From Pantoea sp. 1.19 (GTDB lineage Bacteria; Pseudomonadota; Gammaproteobacteria; Enterobacterales; Enterobacteriaceae): 64,000 bases of DNA. Numbering within the stretch: position 1 is the stretch's first letter; each line of letters opens with the position of its first letter. The stretch is from positions 475,356 through 539,355 of the forward strand of contig NZ_MRBS01000003.1 in the NCBI RefSeq assembly GCF_001922585.1, given 5' to 3'. Below, one piece after another: positions 11,338 to 21,059 of this stretch. The notes under the pieces were generated by a model. It worked only from the letters and a program-made list of their open reading frames with translations, did no database searches and had not been told where the DNA came from. The position numbers were made by a program, and so were the translations under genes.

Positions 11338-12146
11338 GTGTATTTCACCGCCGTGGTCAGTTGGCGCGACTGCGTGCGCCCCGGCAGGCTCTCTCGCTCA
11401 ACGGTGTAGGTTAGCGTGCAGTTAGCCTGCTCGTCCCACAGCTGGCAGCGGTCTTCGCTGCGGGTGATGCCCTGGTCATCCGGCTGTACGGTGCTCATAC
11501 GCGTCTCACGCTGCTGGGCATCATAGTAATAGTGGCTTTCACGCCGGACGAGGGTGCTACTGATGAGCTGCCCGCGGGCGTTCCAGCGCCACGCGCTGAC
11601 GCCGTTATTTAGCGGATCATCGCCGCGAGCAACCGCACGACTGAGCCGCATCTGCGGCGACCAGCCATAGGTGATGGTAGTCAGGCCCGGTTTTCCCTGC
11701 AGCATAAAGCGATCGCTGGCGCTGACGATGTTACCGTGTTTGCCGGTTAGCCAGCGAATGTATCCCTGCTTCACCCGCACCGGCAGCGTCTGCTCACCGC
11801 GCTGCGCGGTCACGACCACCTGATAGGTCGATTGCCAGCCATCGGGCCGCGCGGCGATCTCCGTACGCATCTCCACGCGGATGCCTTCGTCGCGCATCTG
11901 CCACGAAAAGGTGGCATCGCGCAGGCGGCCGCAGCGATCAAAGGTACCCAGTAGCCGCGCCTGGCGATCGGTATCTTTGCCGAAGGTGCCGACCACCACC
12001 TGCCGAATCGCCCCTTTGCCGGTGCCCTCGATCAGGATAAGATTATTGCCGTCATTAATTTGCTGATTAAAAGGCGGGCAGCGAAGCGGCTGCGCGGAGG
12101 CGCTGGCGGTGACGCACAGCAGCACGCTTAACAGAACTCTTTTCAC
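11307..12146 (-). CDS. Periplasmic protein of unknown function
   Basis: A 279-residue protein with a clear Sec signal peptide (KRVLLSVLLCVTASASA, cleavage near residue 19), so it is predicted to be periplasmic. The mature part is rich in beta-type segments with four Cys residues that could form disulphides (two early, near CPPF and DRCGRL, and two late, near DRCQLW and ANCTLT). I do not recognise the family. The start is a GTG at 12146 with an AAGGGGTG ribosome-binding site; a longer in-frame extension to 12182 would spoil the signal peptide. It is the only minus-strand gene between cutC and cmoB and has its own promoter region. Confidence 0.75.
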   Translation of the reverse strand: MKRVLLSVLLCVTASASAQPLRCPPFNQQINDGNNLILIEGTGKGAIRQVVVGTFGKDTDRQARLLGTFDRCGRLRDATFSWQMRDEGIRVEMRTEIAARPDGWQSTYQVVVTAQRGEQTLPVRVKQGYIRWLTGKHGNIVSASDRFMLQGKPGLTTITYGWSPQMRLSRAVARGDDPLNNGVSAWRWNARGQLISSTLVRRESHYYYDAQQRETRMSTVQPDDQGITRSEDRCQLWDEQANCTLTYTVERESLPGRTQSRQLTTAVKYTYWDAPDTAD

Positions 12147-12215
12147 CGGACACCCCTTCTGACAGATCCCTGCGCTTAGCATTGATGTTGAGAACGCTCA
12201 GCGCAAGCTTCACGC

Positions 12216-12243
12216 AAAAAAAACCCCACCAAAAGGATGGGGT
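12216..12243 (-). terminator. Intrinsic terminator of cutC/MicL
   Basis: Minus-strand stem ACCCCATCC with GGTGGGGT (one bulged base), a TTTT loop and eight T residues. It ends both cutC mRNA and the predicted MicL RNA, about 70 bp upstream of the next minus-strand gene. Confidence 0.85.
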
Positions 12244-12533
12244 CTGGTACTTGCAAACAGTACGTCATCAGGCGTGCTGTGCGGCAAAAATGGGGAATCA
12301 GGCCACGCGGTTGCTGCTGTCGGGCGCCATGGCGCGCTTCATCGCCTCGACCATTTCACCGTCCACGCCGTAGTGGCTAAACTCATCGTTTTCCGCGTCC
12401 GAACACATGGAGATGCCGGCTTTGCGATAGCGCATCGGTGAAGGCGTGGCGTGCCCGGCGGAGCTGTGCAGCTCGGTAATGCCGGCATCGAGAAACTTAT
12501 GCAAATTACCGAGGCGCACGCCTGCACCGGCCA
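12216..12533 (-). ncRNA. micL: MicL-like sigma-E sRNA from the 3' end of cutC
   Basis: In E. coli, MicL is transcribed from a sigma-E promoter inside cutC, ends at the cutC terminator (about 300 nt), is processed to a short form and represses lpp. Here a sigma-E-like element lies inside cutC: GGAACTA at 12562-12568 and TCCGA at 12540-12544 on the minus strand. A start near 12533 would give a transcript of about 320 nt ending at the T-run at 12216. The 3' part carries AGTACCAG (12244-12251), complementary to CUGGUACU near the start of E. coli lpp. The promoter spacer (17) is one base longer than usual, so the 5' end is approximate. Confidence 0.6.
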
Positions 12534-13053
12534 TAATAATCGGACCGCGACTGCGATCATTTAGTTCCCTGAGTAACGTTATTCCGCTTTCGGCGGTTTG
12601 CTGCTGACCGGAGGTAAGGATCCGCGCCACGCCGAGATCGCTCAGCTGTTCCAGTACCAGCAGCGGGTGATGGCACAAATCGAAGGCGCGATGAAAGGTG
12701 ACCGCCAACCCGTCGCACAGCGCCATGATTTGCCGCATCCGGGCCATATCCAGATGGCCGTCCTGATCCAGCATGCCGACCACCAGTCCCGGGAAACCCA
12801 GCTCGCGGATCTGCGCCACGTCGGATTTGATCACCGCAAACTCGGCGGCGCTGTAGCAAAAATCCCCACCGCGCGGGCGCACGATCGGGTGTACCGGCAA
12901 GTGAATTTGCCCCCGCGCCAGCTGTAGCATACCGGACGAGGGGGTGAGCCCGCCCTCTTTTGGCCCGGCGCACAGCTCAATGCGGTCTGCCCCAGCGCGT
13001 TCAGCAATCTGCGCGCAATCAACGCCATAGCAGCATACTTCCAGTTTTGGCAT
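12298..13053 (-). CDS. cutC: Copper homeostasis protein CutC
   Basis: TIM-barrel protein historically linked to copper tolerance. In E. coli, part of that phenotype is due to the MicL sRNA made from its 3' end. The 251-residue product (E. coli 248) shows the family segments [10 protein letters not shown] at the N-terminus, [16 protein letters not shown] near 25, [15 protein letters not shown] near 60 and [12 protein letters not shown] near 185. The ATG at 13053 is chosen by similarity; the frame is open 10 codons further. It is monocistronic and divergent from the lyase gene at 13204. Confidence 0.95.
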   Translation of the reverse strand: MPKLEVCCYGVDCAQIAERAGADRIELCAGPKEGGLTPSSGMLQLARGQIHLPVHPIVRPRGGDFCYSAAEFAVIKSDVAQIRELGFPGLVVGMLDQDGHLDMARMRQIMALCDGLAVTFHRAFDLCHHPLLVLEQLSDLGVARILTSGQQQTAESGITLLRELNDRSRGPIIMAGAGVRLGNLHKFLDAGITELHSSAGHATPSPMRYRKAGISMCSDAENDEFSHYGVDGEMVEAMKRAMAPDSSNRVA

Positions 13054-13203
13054 AACGTTCTCCTGATAATGACTGCCGGACAATTATTGGTTAATCTGGG
13101 GCCTGACGCGCATTTTTTCCGGGCTTTCTCGCCCGCCTGTTGCCTTGCTGCCCCGCGCAGAGGCGCAGAATGCCAGGCACCGCCCACAACAGGAACCGTT
13201 ATC

Positions 13204-14346
13204 ATGGCATTCAATTTCGACGAACGTATCGACCGACGTCACAGCGATAGCCTTAAGTGGCAAAAATATGGCGATAAAGACATTATTCCACTGTGGGTTG
13301 CCGATACCGACTTCCGCTCACCGCCCTGTATTTCCGACGCGCTGCAGCGACGGATAGCGCACGGTGTTTTTGGCTACGGCGGGGAGCCGCACGGCCTGAC
13401 CGAGGTGATTCTGGCACGCCTGTGGACGCGCTACCAGTGGAAAGTCGAAGCGGAGTGGCTGGTCTATCTGCCCGGCGTTGTGAGCGGCCTGAACCTTGCG
13501 CTACGCTGCGCTACCGAGGCACAGCAGAGCAGCATCACGCCGTTTCCGATCTATCCGCCGTTTCGTCATGCCGCCACGCTGGCCGGACGCCCGCAGCGTC
13601 AGGCGCAGATGCAGCTGCGCGCTGGGCGCTGGCTGCCGGATTTCAGCGCCCTGGAGGCCGGGATGGACGGCAGCGAAAAGCTGCTGATGCTGTGTAACCC
13701 GCACAATCCCGGCGGCACCGTTTATCGCCGCGAGGAGCTGGCCGCCCAGCTGGCCTTTGCCCAGCGCCACGACCTGCTGGTCTGCTCCGATGAAATCCAC
13801 TGCGATCTGCTGCTGGAACCGGGGGTTCGCCACCTGCCCTTTGCCTCACTCAGTGAGGATGCCGCCCAGCGCTCTATTACCCTGATGTCGCCGTCAAAAA
13901 GTTTCAATATTGCCGGGCTTGGCGCCTCGGTGGCGATCATACCCAATGCCGATCTGCGCCGCCGCTTTCAGGCCGCGCGCAAAGGCCTGGTGCCGGGGGT
14001 GGATATTCTGGCGCTGGTGGCCGCCGAAGCCGCCTGGCGTGACGGCCAGCCGTGGCTGGATGCTCAGCTTGACTATCTGCGGCGCAACCGCGATGCGGTA
14101 GTGGCCAGCATCAACGCCACGCCGGGGCTGCAGGTGGCCTCGCCGGAAGGCACCTATCTGGCGTGGATTGATGCCAGCGGGCTGGGATTAAGCCGCCCCG
14201 AGCAGCACGTCGAGCAGCACGGCGTCGGCCTCTCCGCGGGGCGGGATTTTGGCGATCCGCACTTTGTGCGCCTCAATTTCGGCTGCCATCGCGACCTGCT
14301 GCAGGAGGCGCTACGCCGAATTCAGTTGGCCGCCGCGGCGGTTTAA
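13204..14346 (+). CDS. PatB/MalY-family cystathionine beta-lyase
   Basis: PLP-dependent C-S lyase of the PatB/MalY class (fold type I aminotransferase-like), expected to cleave cystathionine or related thioethers to pyruvate, ammonia and a thiol. The product is 380 residues from MAFNFDERIDR, the usual start. The PLP-binding region is visible: CNPHNPGG near 172, SDEIHCDLL near 200 and the Schiff-base Lys in MSPSKSFNIAG near 232. The reading frame is open further 5', but the AACCGTTATC leader and family alignment favour this ATG. It is convergent with yecM, with a 4-bp overlap of the stops. Confidence 0.9.
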   Translation: MAFNFDERIDRRHSDSLKWQKYGDKDIIPLWVADTDFRSPPCISDALQRRIAHGVFGYGGEPHGLTEVILARLWTRYQWKVEAEWLVYLPGVVSGLNLALRCATEAQQSSITPFPIYPPFRHAATLAGRPQRQAQMQLRAGRWLPDFSALEAGMDGSEKLLMLCNPHNPGGTVYRREELAAQLAFAQRHDLLVCSDEIHCDLLLEPGVRHLPFASLSEDAAQRSITLMSPSKSFNIAGLGASVAIIPNADLRRRFQAARKGLVPGVDILALVAAEAAWRDGQPWLDAQLDYLRRNRDAVVASINATPGLQVASPEGTYLAWIDASGLGLSRPEQHVEQHGVGLSAGRDFGDPHFVRLNFGCHRDLLQEALRRIQLAAAAV

Positions 14347-14906
14347 TCCGCCTCGCTGGCGACGATTTCGGTAATCGACCACGGGTGAAATTTGATGGTG
14401 ATCTCCCCGTTAGTCACCGCCAGGGTGGGATTGGGCAGCCGCTCTTTTTCTCCCCGGGGGGAACTGCATTTGATGGCGATGCGCGGCTGCAGCAGCCCGC
14501 TGTCGGAGAGCAGCGCCATCGCCCGCTGGTTCAGCGTTTGCGGATCGCCACGCAGCACCACCTCGATATGCTCCCACCCCTCGTGCCGGTACAGGGTCTG
14601 CCCTGGCCAGGGCAGTTCCACCACCGCCACCGACTGGCCAGCCAGGGTCAGCGGCTGATGCAGGCGAAACAGGCAGATCGGTCGGCCATTGATCTCGTTT
14701 TCCGACAGGCAATCCGCGATGCGGCCCAGCCCCCGCTTCCAGCGCTCGGCCGTGGTATTCTGGTGGCAGCGCACGGCCACGTGGTCGATTTCCAGCTCGC
14801 TCAGCTTCAGCCCCAGATCTGCCGCAAACGCCTCCAGCGCGCGGTGAAAGCGAGAAAAGTCTACGGATAAATCTGACAATTCCTCGCCAACGTGTTCAGG
14901 CCACAT
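14343..14906 (-). CDS. yecM: VOC-superfamily protein YecM
   Basis: Member of the vicinal-oxygen-chelate fold family with probable metal-binding residues: His in DHVAVRCHQN (near 44), GWEHIEVVL (near 115) and KFHPWS near the C-terminus. The enzymatic role is unknown. The 187-residue product aligns along its length with E. coli YecM (188). I chose the second ATG (14906) because AAGGGG lies 6 bp before it; the first ATG at 14921 has no such site. Confidence 0.92.
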   Translation of the reverse strand: MWPEHVGEELSDLSVDFSRFHRALEAFAADLGLKLSELEIDHVAVRCHQNTTAERWKRGLGRIADCLSENEINGRPICLFRLHQPLTLAGQSVAVVELPWPGQTLYRHEGWEHIEVVLRGDPQTLNQRAMALLSDSGLLQPRIAIKCSSPRGEKERLPNPTLAVTNGEITIKFHPWSITEIVASEAD

Positions 14907-15404
14907 GATTTCCCCTTGCATGATTCAACGTTAGTGATGGCGGCATGGTAACGCAGCCCGGCCGGCAGGAACCAGCCGTTATTCCATTTTTCCGGCGCCC
15001 CGCCGCCAGCCTCATGAATCCACGATATTTTCCCGTCTTTCCGCCACGCATTACGCGACCTGCTGGATAACAAAAGTGAGTAATCGCGATAAAAAAAGGT
15101 TTTAAATCATTAAATTATTTATTTTACCCGATCCTTCTTAATTGCCGATGTGCAAATGGCGGGCTATCCGGATTTCGGCTAAGTTGTTGACGCCCCCTGA
15201 CAGGATGCCACCTGTTACTGCTAACCTCCGTCGTCATTGTGCTGATGCGCGTCGGGTTTGCGCTGTGTCGCCGCGGGCAGCTGCGCTGTGATAAGCCGCT
15301 CAGTCACCCTCATCGCACTTTGCCTGCGCCGCCGTTCATCCTCCTGAGGCGCGCTGATGCCACCGCAGGCAGCAGCGCGCCGGCCTCCCGTCCTGTTGCG
15401 CCTG
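14907..15404. other. Intergenic region upstream of argS, no gene seen
   Basis: About 500 bp between yecM and the argS promoter. It holds an AT-rich patch near 15080-15130 (runs of A and T) that could be the yecM or argS upstream control region. The only open frames are short and GC-composition driven. I see no tRNA, hairpin with T-run or repeat here. Confidence 0.5.
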
Positions 15405-15433
15405 CTGACGCCTTGTCTGAAATACAGTATACT
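15405..15433 (+). promoter_or_regulatory. Probable sigma-70 promoter for argS
   Basis: CTGACG at 15405-15410 and TATACT at 15428-15433 are separated by 17 bp, giving a start near 15440, about 90 bp before the argS GTG codon. Confidence 0.5.
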
Positions 15434-15531
15434 TTTCCCCTTATTTTTTCACTGCGCCGCCGCGGCGGGTGCAGTCTCCAGTTCCGTTCACTGCGGGTGA
15501 GCGGTTAAACACGTGACAAAAAGGGTTATCG

Positions 15532-17262
15532 GTGAATATTCAGGCGCTTCTTTCAGAAAAAGTCAGTCAGGCATTGCAGGCCGCCGGCGCGCCGGCCGGA
15601 TGCGATCCGCTGGTGCGGCAGTCTGCCAAAGCACAGTTCGGTGACTATCAGGCCAACGGCGTGATGGGCGCGGCCAAAAAACTGGGTGAGCAGCCGCGAC
15701 AACTGGCCGAGAAAGTGATCGCCGGGCTGGATTTGACCGGTATTGCCAGCAAGGTGGAAATCGCCGGTCCCGGCTTTATCAATATCTTTCTTGACCGCCG
15801 CTGGCTGGCAGGCGAAATCGATCGCGCGCTGCAGGCAACGCACATGGGGCTGACCCCGGTCGACCCGCAGACTATCGTGATTGATTATTCAGCGCCTAAC
15901 GTGGCAAAAGAGATGCACGTCGGGCACCTGCGTTCAACGATTATCGGTGACGCGGCGGTACGTACCCAGACCCTGCTGGGTCACAAGGTGATCCGCGCTA
16001 ACCACGTCGGCGACTGGGGCACGCAGTTCGGCATGCTGATTGCTTTCCTCGAAAAACAGCAGAATGAACACCCTGCGGAGATAGCCCTCGCCGATCTTGA
16101 GGCCTTCTATCGCGAAGCGAAACAGACCTACGATAACGATCCGGCGTTTGCCGAGCGCGCGCGGGCCTACGTGGTCAAACTGCAGAGCGGTGATGATTAC
16201 TGCCTGCAGATGTGGCGCCGCCTGGTGGATATCACCATGGCGCAGAATCAGCTGAACTACGATCGCCTGAACGTCACCCTGACCCGCGACGACGTGATGG
16301 GGGAAAGCCTGTATAACAGCATGCTGCCTGGGATCGTTGCCGATTTGAAAGCCAAAGGGCTGGCGGTGGAGAGCGAAGGCGCAACCGTGGTCTACCTCGA
16401 CGAGTATCAGAATAAAGAAGGGGAACCGATGGGGGTTATCATCCAGAAAAAGGATGGTGGCTACCTCTACACCACCACCGACATCGCCTGCGCCAAATAC
16501 CGTTATGAAACCCTGCATGCCGATCGCGTGCTGTACTACATCGACTCCCGTCAGCATCAGCATCTGATGCAGGCGTGGACCATCGTGCGCAAAGCGGGCT
16601 ACGTGCCGGCGTCGGTGTCGCTGGAACACCATATGTTTGGCATGATGCTGGGCAAAGACGGCAAGCCGTTTAAAACCCGCGCCGGCGGGACCATCAAACT
16701 CTCTGAGCTGCTGGACGAGGCGATTGACCGCGCACGCACGCTGATTGCCGCCAAAAATCCGGAGATGGCAGCGGCGGAGCTGGACAATCTGGCCCGCGTG
16801 GTGGGCATTGGCGCAGTGAAGTATGCCGACCTGTCAAAAAGCCGCACCACCGACTACGTGTTTGACTGGGATAACATGCTGACGTTCGAGGGGAACACCG
16901 CGCCTTACATGCAGTACGCCTACACCCGCGTGCTGTCGGTGTTCCGTAAAGCGGGCGTCACTCCGGAGAGCCTCCGCGGTGACGTCATCATTACTGACGA
17001 TCGCGAAGCCGCGCTGGCGGTGCGTCTGCTGCAGTTTGAAGAGACCCTGACCCAGGTCGCGCGCGACGGCACGCCGCACGTCATGTGTGCCTGGCTGTAC
17101 GATCTCGCCGGCCTGTTTTCCAGCTTTTACGAGCACTGTCCGATCCTCAGCGCCGGGGATGAGGCCACGCGCCAGAGCCGCCTGAAACTGGCCGCGCTGA
17201 CCGCCAACGCGCTGAAGCTGGGGCTGGATACGCTGGGCATTGAGACCGTCGAACGGATGTGA
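15532..17262 (+). CDS. argS: Arginyl-tRNA synthetase
   Basis: Class I synthetase charging tRNA-Arg, 576 residues (E. coli 577). It has the Arg-specific N-terminal Add-1 domain, the HIGH-like motif [16 protein letters not shown] near 122-137, and a DALR anticodon-binding domain at the C-terminus. The start is GTG with AAGGG about 8 bp upstream; E. coli argS also begins with GTG. It is convergent with flhE, the same boundary as in E. coli. Confidence 0.98.
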   Translation: MNIQALLSEKVSQALQAAGAPAGCDPLVRQSAKAQFGDYQANGVMGAAKKLGEQPRQLAEKVIAGLDLTGIASKVEIAGPGFINIFLDRRWLAGEIDRALQATHMGLTPVDPQTIVIDYSAPNVAKEMHVGHLRSTIIGDAAVRTQTLLGHKVIRANHVGDWGTQFGMLIAFLEKQQNEHPAEIALADLEAFYREAKQTYDNDPAFAERARAYVVKLQSGDDYCLQMWRRLVDITMAQNQLNYDRLNVTLTRDDVMGESLYNSMLPGIVADLKAKGLAVESEGATVVYLDEYQNKEGEPMGVIIQKKDGGYLYTTTDIACAKYRYETLHADRVLYYIDSRQHQHLMQAWTIVRKAGYVPASVSLEHHMFGMMLGKDGKPFKTRAGGTIKLSELLDEAIDRARTLIAAKNPEMAAAELDNLARVVGIGAVKYADLSKSRTTDYVFDWDNMLTFEGNTAPYMQYAYTRVLSVFRKAGVTPESLRGDVIITDDREAALAVRLLQFEETLTQVARDGTPHVMCAWLYDLAGLFSSFYEHCPILSAGDEATRQSRLKLAALTANALKLGLDTLGIETVERM

Positions 17263-17272
17263 TCCCCTGCGG

Positions 17273-17301
17273 CCGCACCGTCCGCTCAGCGGACGGTGCG
17301 G
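17273..17301. terminator. Perfect 14-bp hairpin at the argS/flhE convergence
   Basis: CCGCACCGTCCGCT and its exact complement are separated by a single C. The repeat starts 11 bp after the argS stop and covers the flhE stop codon. No T-run follows on either strand. It may act as a bidirectional end-stabilising hairpin. Confidence 0.5.
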
Positions 17302-17687
17302 TAATTCACCGTCACCTGATTACTGATCACCCGCGTCAGCGGAAACACCCTTCCCTTCCCCTCCACCTGGTAGATAAAGCGCAGCGGTTCGTCCGCCGGC
17401 AGATTGCTCAGCCCCCGCGTCGCGCCGTTGGCGCCCTCCAGCAGCACGCAGCGGGTGTCGGCGCACAGCCGCACCTGCAGACCGGCTGGCATTGGCCCGC
17501 TCAGGCGATACTGCCAGTACACCAGCGTCACCGTTCCCCGCGCGGCCCCATCGCCCAGCGCCGGCGAAGAAGCCGCCACGCCGCGCAGGCTCAGCGCCGG
17601 TCCGATACTGCTGTCACTCCAGCTCTGGCTCACCGCCGCGGCGCTGGCGCTCAGCAGCCAGCCGGTTAGTAGCCAGCCCCCCCTCAC
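17286..17687 (-). CDS. flhE: Flagellar protein FlhE
   Basis: Periplasmic protein encoded after flhA. In enterobacteria it limits proton leakage through the flagellar export apparatus. The 133-residue product has an N-terminal signal peptide (GWLLTGWLLSASAAA), a pair of Cys residues (LCADTRC) likely to form a disulphide, and the family ending ISNQVTVNYRTV. The start overlaps the flhA stop by 4 bp. Length is close to E. coli FlhE (130). Confidence 0.93.
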   Translation of the reverse strand: MRGGWLLTGWLLSASAAAVSQSWSDSSIGPALSLRGVAASSPALGDGAARGTVTLVYWQYRLSGPMPAGLQVRLCADTRCVLLEGANGATRGLSNLPADEPLRFIYQVEGKGRVFPLTRVISNQVTVNYRTVR

Positions 17688-19768
17688 GACTGGCCGCCGA
17701 GGGTGGTCGTCATGCGGATCTGACGGTTGTCGCTCAGCTCCAGATTAGAGAGCACCGCCAGCTGCGGCAGGCTGCGGCGCAGGAAGCGCGCCAGCAGCGG
17801 ACGCAGCGGATGGTTGACCAGCAGCACCGGCGGCGCACCGAGCATCTCCTGATGCGATACCGCCTGCTCTGCCTGGGTCAGCAGCCGCTCGGCGAGTCCC
17901 GGCTCCAGCCCGGCGCCGCCCTGCAGCGCCTGCAGCAGCAGCCGCTCCAGACCGGCGTCCAGTCCCATCACCTGTACCTCGCCGCTGCCGGGGAACCACT
18001 GCTGCGTGATAGCACGGCCGAGCGCCACGCGCACCACCGCCGTCAGCTCGCCGGTCTCCTTCTGCACCGGCGCGTGTTCCGCCAGCGTTTCAATAATGGT
18101 GCGCATATCGCGGATCGACACCCGCTCGGCCAGCAGGTTTTGCAGCACTTTGTGCAGCGTGGTCAGGGTGACCACGCCCGGCACCAGATCCTCGGTCAGC
18201 TTCGGCATCTCCTGACTGACGCGATCCAGCAGCTGCTGGGTCTCCTGGCGGCCAAATAGCTCGCTGGCGTGCAGGGCAATCAGGTGATTCAGATGGGTGG
18301 CCACGACCGTACTGGCCTCCACTACCGTGTAGCCCTGAATCTGCGCCTGCTCTTTCAGCGCGCTCTCAATCCACACGGCCGCCAGGCCAAACGCCGGATC
18401 GACCGTTGCTTCTCCCGGCAGTGCGCCGGCGGCGGTGCCGGGATTGATTGCCATCCAGCGCCCCGGCCAGGCATCGCCGCTGCCGATTTCAACCCCTTTC
18501 ATCAGGATACGGTAGCGCGCCGGCGGCAGATCCATATTGTCGCGGATATGCACCACCGGGGGCAAAAAGCCCATCTCCTGGGCGAATTTTTTACGAATGC
18601 TGCGAATGCGCCCCAGCAGCTCGCCGTCCTGCTGTTGATCGACCATCGGAATCAGGCGGTAGCCCACCTCCATGCCCAGCGAATCTTCCAGCTGCACATC
18701 GGTCCAGGAGGCTTCGACGCCGGCCGGACTGGCGGCGCTGTGCGCGGCGGCCGGCGCCGCCGTCGGAGCCGGTCGTTCGCGTCCGCGCAGCCACCAGGCC
18801 AGCCCCAGCAGCGCGGCGGTAAACAGCAGAAATACCAGGTTAGGCATGCCCGGCACCAGTCCTAACAGGCCGAGCACGCCGGCGCTGAGCACCATCACGC
18901 GCGGATTACTGAACAGCTGAGTGACCATCTGCTCGCCCACATCCTGATCGGTGCTTACCCGGGTGACAATCACGCCGGCGGCGGTGGAGATCACCAGCGC
19001 CGGGATCTGCGCGACCAGTCCATCACCGATGGTCAGCAGGGTATAGCTCTGCGCCGCCGCGCCGAGCGGCAGGCCGTGCTGCACCACCCCAACCAGCAGG
19101 CCGCCTACCACATTGATTATCATGATCATGATGCCGGCGATGGCATCACCGCGGACAAATTTCGACGCCCCGTCCATGGAGCCGTAAAAATCCGCCTCCT
19201 GGGTCACCTCCGAACGGCGTTTTTTCGCCTCCTCTTCGCCAATCAGCCCGGCATTAAGATCGGCATCAATCGCCATCTGTTTACCCGGCATCCCATCGAG
19301 GACGAAGCGCGCCCCCACCTCCGCGATACGGCCGGCCCCCTTGGTGATCACCATAAAGTTAATGATCACCAGGATAATGAATACCACGATGCCGATTGCA
19401 AAATTGCCGCCAACCAGAAAGTGGCCAAAGGCCTCCACCACCTTGCCCGCCGCGGCGGCGCCGGTATGCCCTTCCATCAAAATAATGCGCGTTGAGGCGA
19501 CGTTCAGCGCCAGTCGCAGCAGCGTAGAAAAGAGCAGAATAGTGGGAAAGGCGGCAAACTCCAGCGTGCGCTGGGTGAACATCGCCACCAGCAGCACCAT
19601 GATCGATAGCGCAATATTGAAGGTAAACAGCAGATCGAGAATAAAGGGCGGCAGAGGCAGCACCATCATCGACAGGATCAGTAAAATCAGCACCGGTCCG
19701 GCCAGCACCTGCCACTGGGTTTGTTTCAGGTTATCCGGTAAGCGCAGCAGCGCGGCCAGATTATTCAT
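17684..19768 (-). CDS. flhA: Flagellar type III export gate protein FlhA
   Basis: Core of the flagellar type III secretion gate, which uses proton motive force and docks chaperone-substrate complexes. The 694-residue product (E. coli 692) has eight predicted membrane helices in the first 330 residues, the FHIPEP signature region (RTLEFAAFPTILLFSTLLRLALNV is its conserved neighbour) and the large cytoplasmic domain after an Ala/Pro-rich linker (about 340-360). The start MNNLAALLRLP at 19768 overlaps the flhB end by 8 bp. A 7-codon upstream extension was rejected by alignment. Confidence 0.98.
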   Translation of the reverse strand: MNNLAALLRLPDNLKQTQWQVLAGPVLILLILSMMVLPLPPFILDLLFTFNIALSIMVLLVAMFTQRTLEFAAFPTILLFSTLLRLALNVASTRIILMEGHTGAAAAGKVVEAFGHFLVGGNFAIGIVVFIILVIINFMVITKGAGRIAEVGARFVLDGMPGKQMAIDADLNAGLIGEEEAKKRRSEVTQEADFYGSMDGASKFVRGDAIAGIMIMIINVVGGLLVGVVQHGLPLGAAAQSYTLLTIGDGLVAQIPALVISTAAGVIVTRVSTDQDVGEQMVTQLFSNPRVMVLSAGVLGLLGLVPGMPNLVFLLFTAALLGLAWWLRGRERPAPTAAPAAAHSAASPAGVEASWTDVQLEDSLGMEVGYRLIPMVDQQQDGELLGRIRSIRKKFAQEMGFLPPVVHIRDNMDLPPARYRILMKGVEIGSGDAWPGRWMAINPGTAAGALPGEATVDPAFGLAAVWIESALKEQAQIQGYTVVEASTVVATHLNHLIALHASELFGRQETQQLLDRVSQEMPKLTEDLVPGVVTLTTLHKVLQNLLAERVSIRDMRTIIETLAEHAPVQKETGELTAVVRVALGRAITQQWFPGSGEVQVMGLDAGLERLLLQALQGGAGLEPGLAERLLTQAEQAVSHQEMLGAPPVLLVNHPLRPLLARFLRRSLPQLAVLSNLELSDNRQIRMTTTLGGQS

Positions 19769-20912
19769 GGTCAGGTGTCTCCACAGCAAAATCCAGCGCC
19801 TCGGGCACCGGTAAATGTTCAGGTTTGGACGGAATCAGGCCGCCCTCTCTCTTCCAGCGGCGCACCTGCCAGACCCACGCCAGCACTTCCGCCACCGCCG
19901 CATACAGCTGGCCGGGGATCTGCTGACCGATATCGCTGTGGCGATACAGCGCGCGGGCCAGCGGCGGTGCCTCCAGCAGCGGAATACGGTGGGTGGCGCC
20001 CAGCTCGCGAATGCGCAGCGCCACCTCGCCAGCGCCTTTCGCCAGCACGGTCGGCGCGCTCATCTTTTTCTCGTCATAGCGCAGCGCCACCGCGTAGTGC
20101 GTTGGGTTGGTGACGATCACGTCCGCTTTCGGGACATCCTGCATCATGCGGCGGCGCGCCGCGGCCTGCATCTGCTGGCGGATCCGACCCTTTACGTGCG
20201 GATCCCCCTCCTGCTCTTTGAACTCGTCGCGGATCTCCTGACGGGTCATTCGCAGGTTTTTGAAATAGCTGTAGAGTTGCCAGAAAATGTCAAAGCCAAC
20301 CATCGGGATCAGCCCCAGTAACACCACCAGGCCGCAGACGGCGACCATATTCAGCGCGTTGTGCAGCGCGGTCAGCGGTGACTGGCCTATCAGCTGCGCC
20401 ATGTGCGGCCAGTTGTGCCACAGATAGGCGCCGGCGACCGCGCCCACCAGTAGCGCCTTGAGCAGCGCTTTCACCAGCTCGGCCGCGGCCTGACCGGAGA
20501 CCATCCGCTTGAGTCCTTTGAGCGGATTGATTTTGCCGATATCGACTTTGAGGGATTTACCGCTGAGCACCAGTCCACCCAGCAGCAAAGGCGAGGCGAT
20601 GGCCACCACCACCAGTCCGGTCATCACCGGAATCAGCGACCAGACCGCCAGCCCGAGCAGCGCGCTTATCTGGCGCAGCATCAGTCCGGTGTCGCGGATG
20701 ACCGCGTGGTCAAAATGCAGGCCGGCGGCAATCATCGCCGCCAGCTGACGCGCCATCCACGCGCCGCCCCACCACAGAATGCATAATCCCACCAGCAGCA
20801 TCAGCATCGCCGTCAGCTCGCGCGAACGCGGCACCTGCCCCTCTTCCCGCGCTTTTTCCAGCCGGTGGGGGGTGGGCGATTCTGTTTTTTCCTCATCGCT
20901 GTCTTGAGACAT
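19761..20912 (-). CDS. flhB: Flagellar export switch protein FlhB
   Basis: Membrane component that switches export specificity from rod-hook to filament substrates after self-cleavage. The 383-residue product (E. coli 382) has four hydrophobic helices in the first half and the autocleavage motif NPTH in VIVTNPTHYAVALRYD near residue 270. The N-terminus, SQDSDEEKTESPTPHRLEKA, is the family start. It is the first gene of flhBAE, 147 bp after cheZ. Confidence 0.98.
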   Translation of the reverse strand: MSQDSDEEKTESPTPHRLEKAREEGQVPRSRELTAMLMLLVGLCILWWGGAWMARQLAAMIAAGLHFDHAVIRDTGLMLRQISALLGLAVWSLIPVMTGLVVVAIASPLLLGGLVLSGKSLKVDIGKINPLKGLKRMVSGQAAAELVKALLKALLVGAVAGAYLWHNWPHMAQLIGQSPLTALHNALNMVAVCGLVVLLGLIPMVGFDIFWQLYSYFKNLRMTRQEIRDEFKEQEGDPHVKGRIRQQMQAAARRRMMQDVPKADVIVTNPTHYAVALRYDEKKMSAPTVLAKGAGEVALRIRELGATHRIPLLEAPPLARALYRHSDIGQQIPGQLYAAVAEVLAWVWQVRRWKREGGLIPSKPEHLPVPEALDFAVETPDHE

Positions 20913-21059
20913 GCGTGCGATCCTGCTGCGGTGACCTTGGGCAAGGATGCCAAAATTTGCCCGAAGCGATAGCGGGAGTAGCGCGCGAAAAAGGGGGTTA
21001 ATGGCGGGATTGCCCGCACGGGAAAAGGGCGCGCCGCCGGCGGGCAGCGCGCCGGACAG

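Noticed and set aside
15239..15508. 89-codon frame upstream of argS
   Set aside because: It runs over the predicted argS promoter, has no ribosome-binding site and a low-complexity composition.
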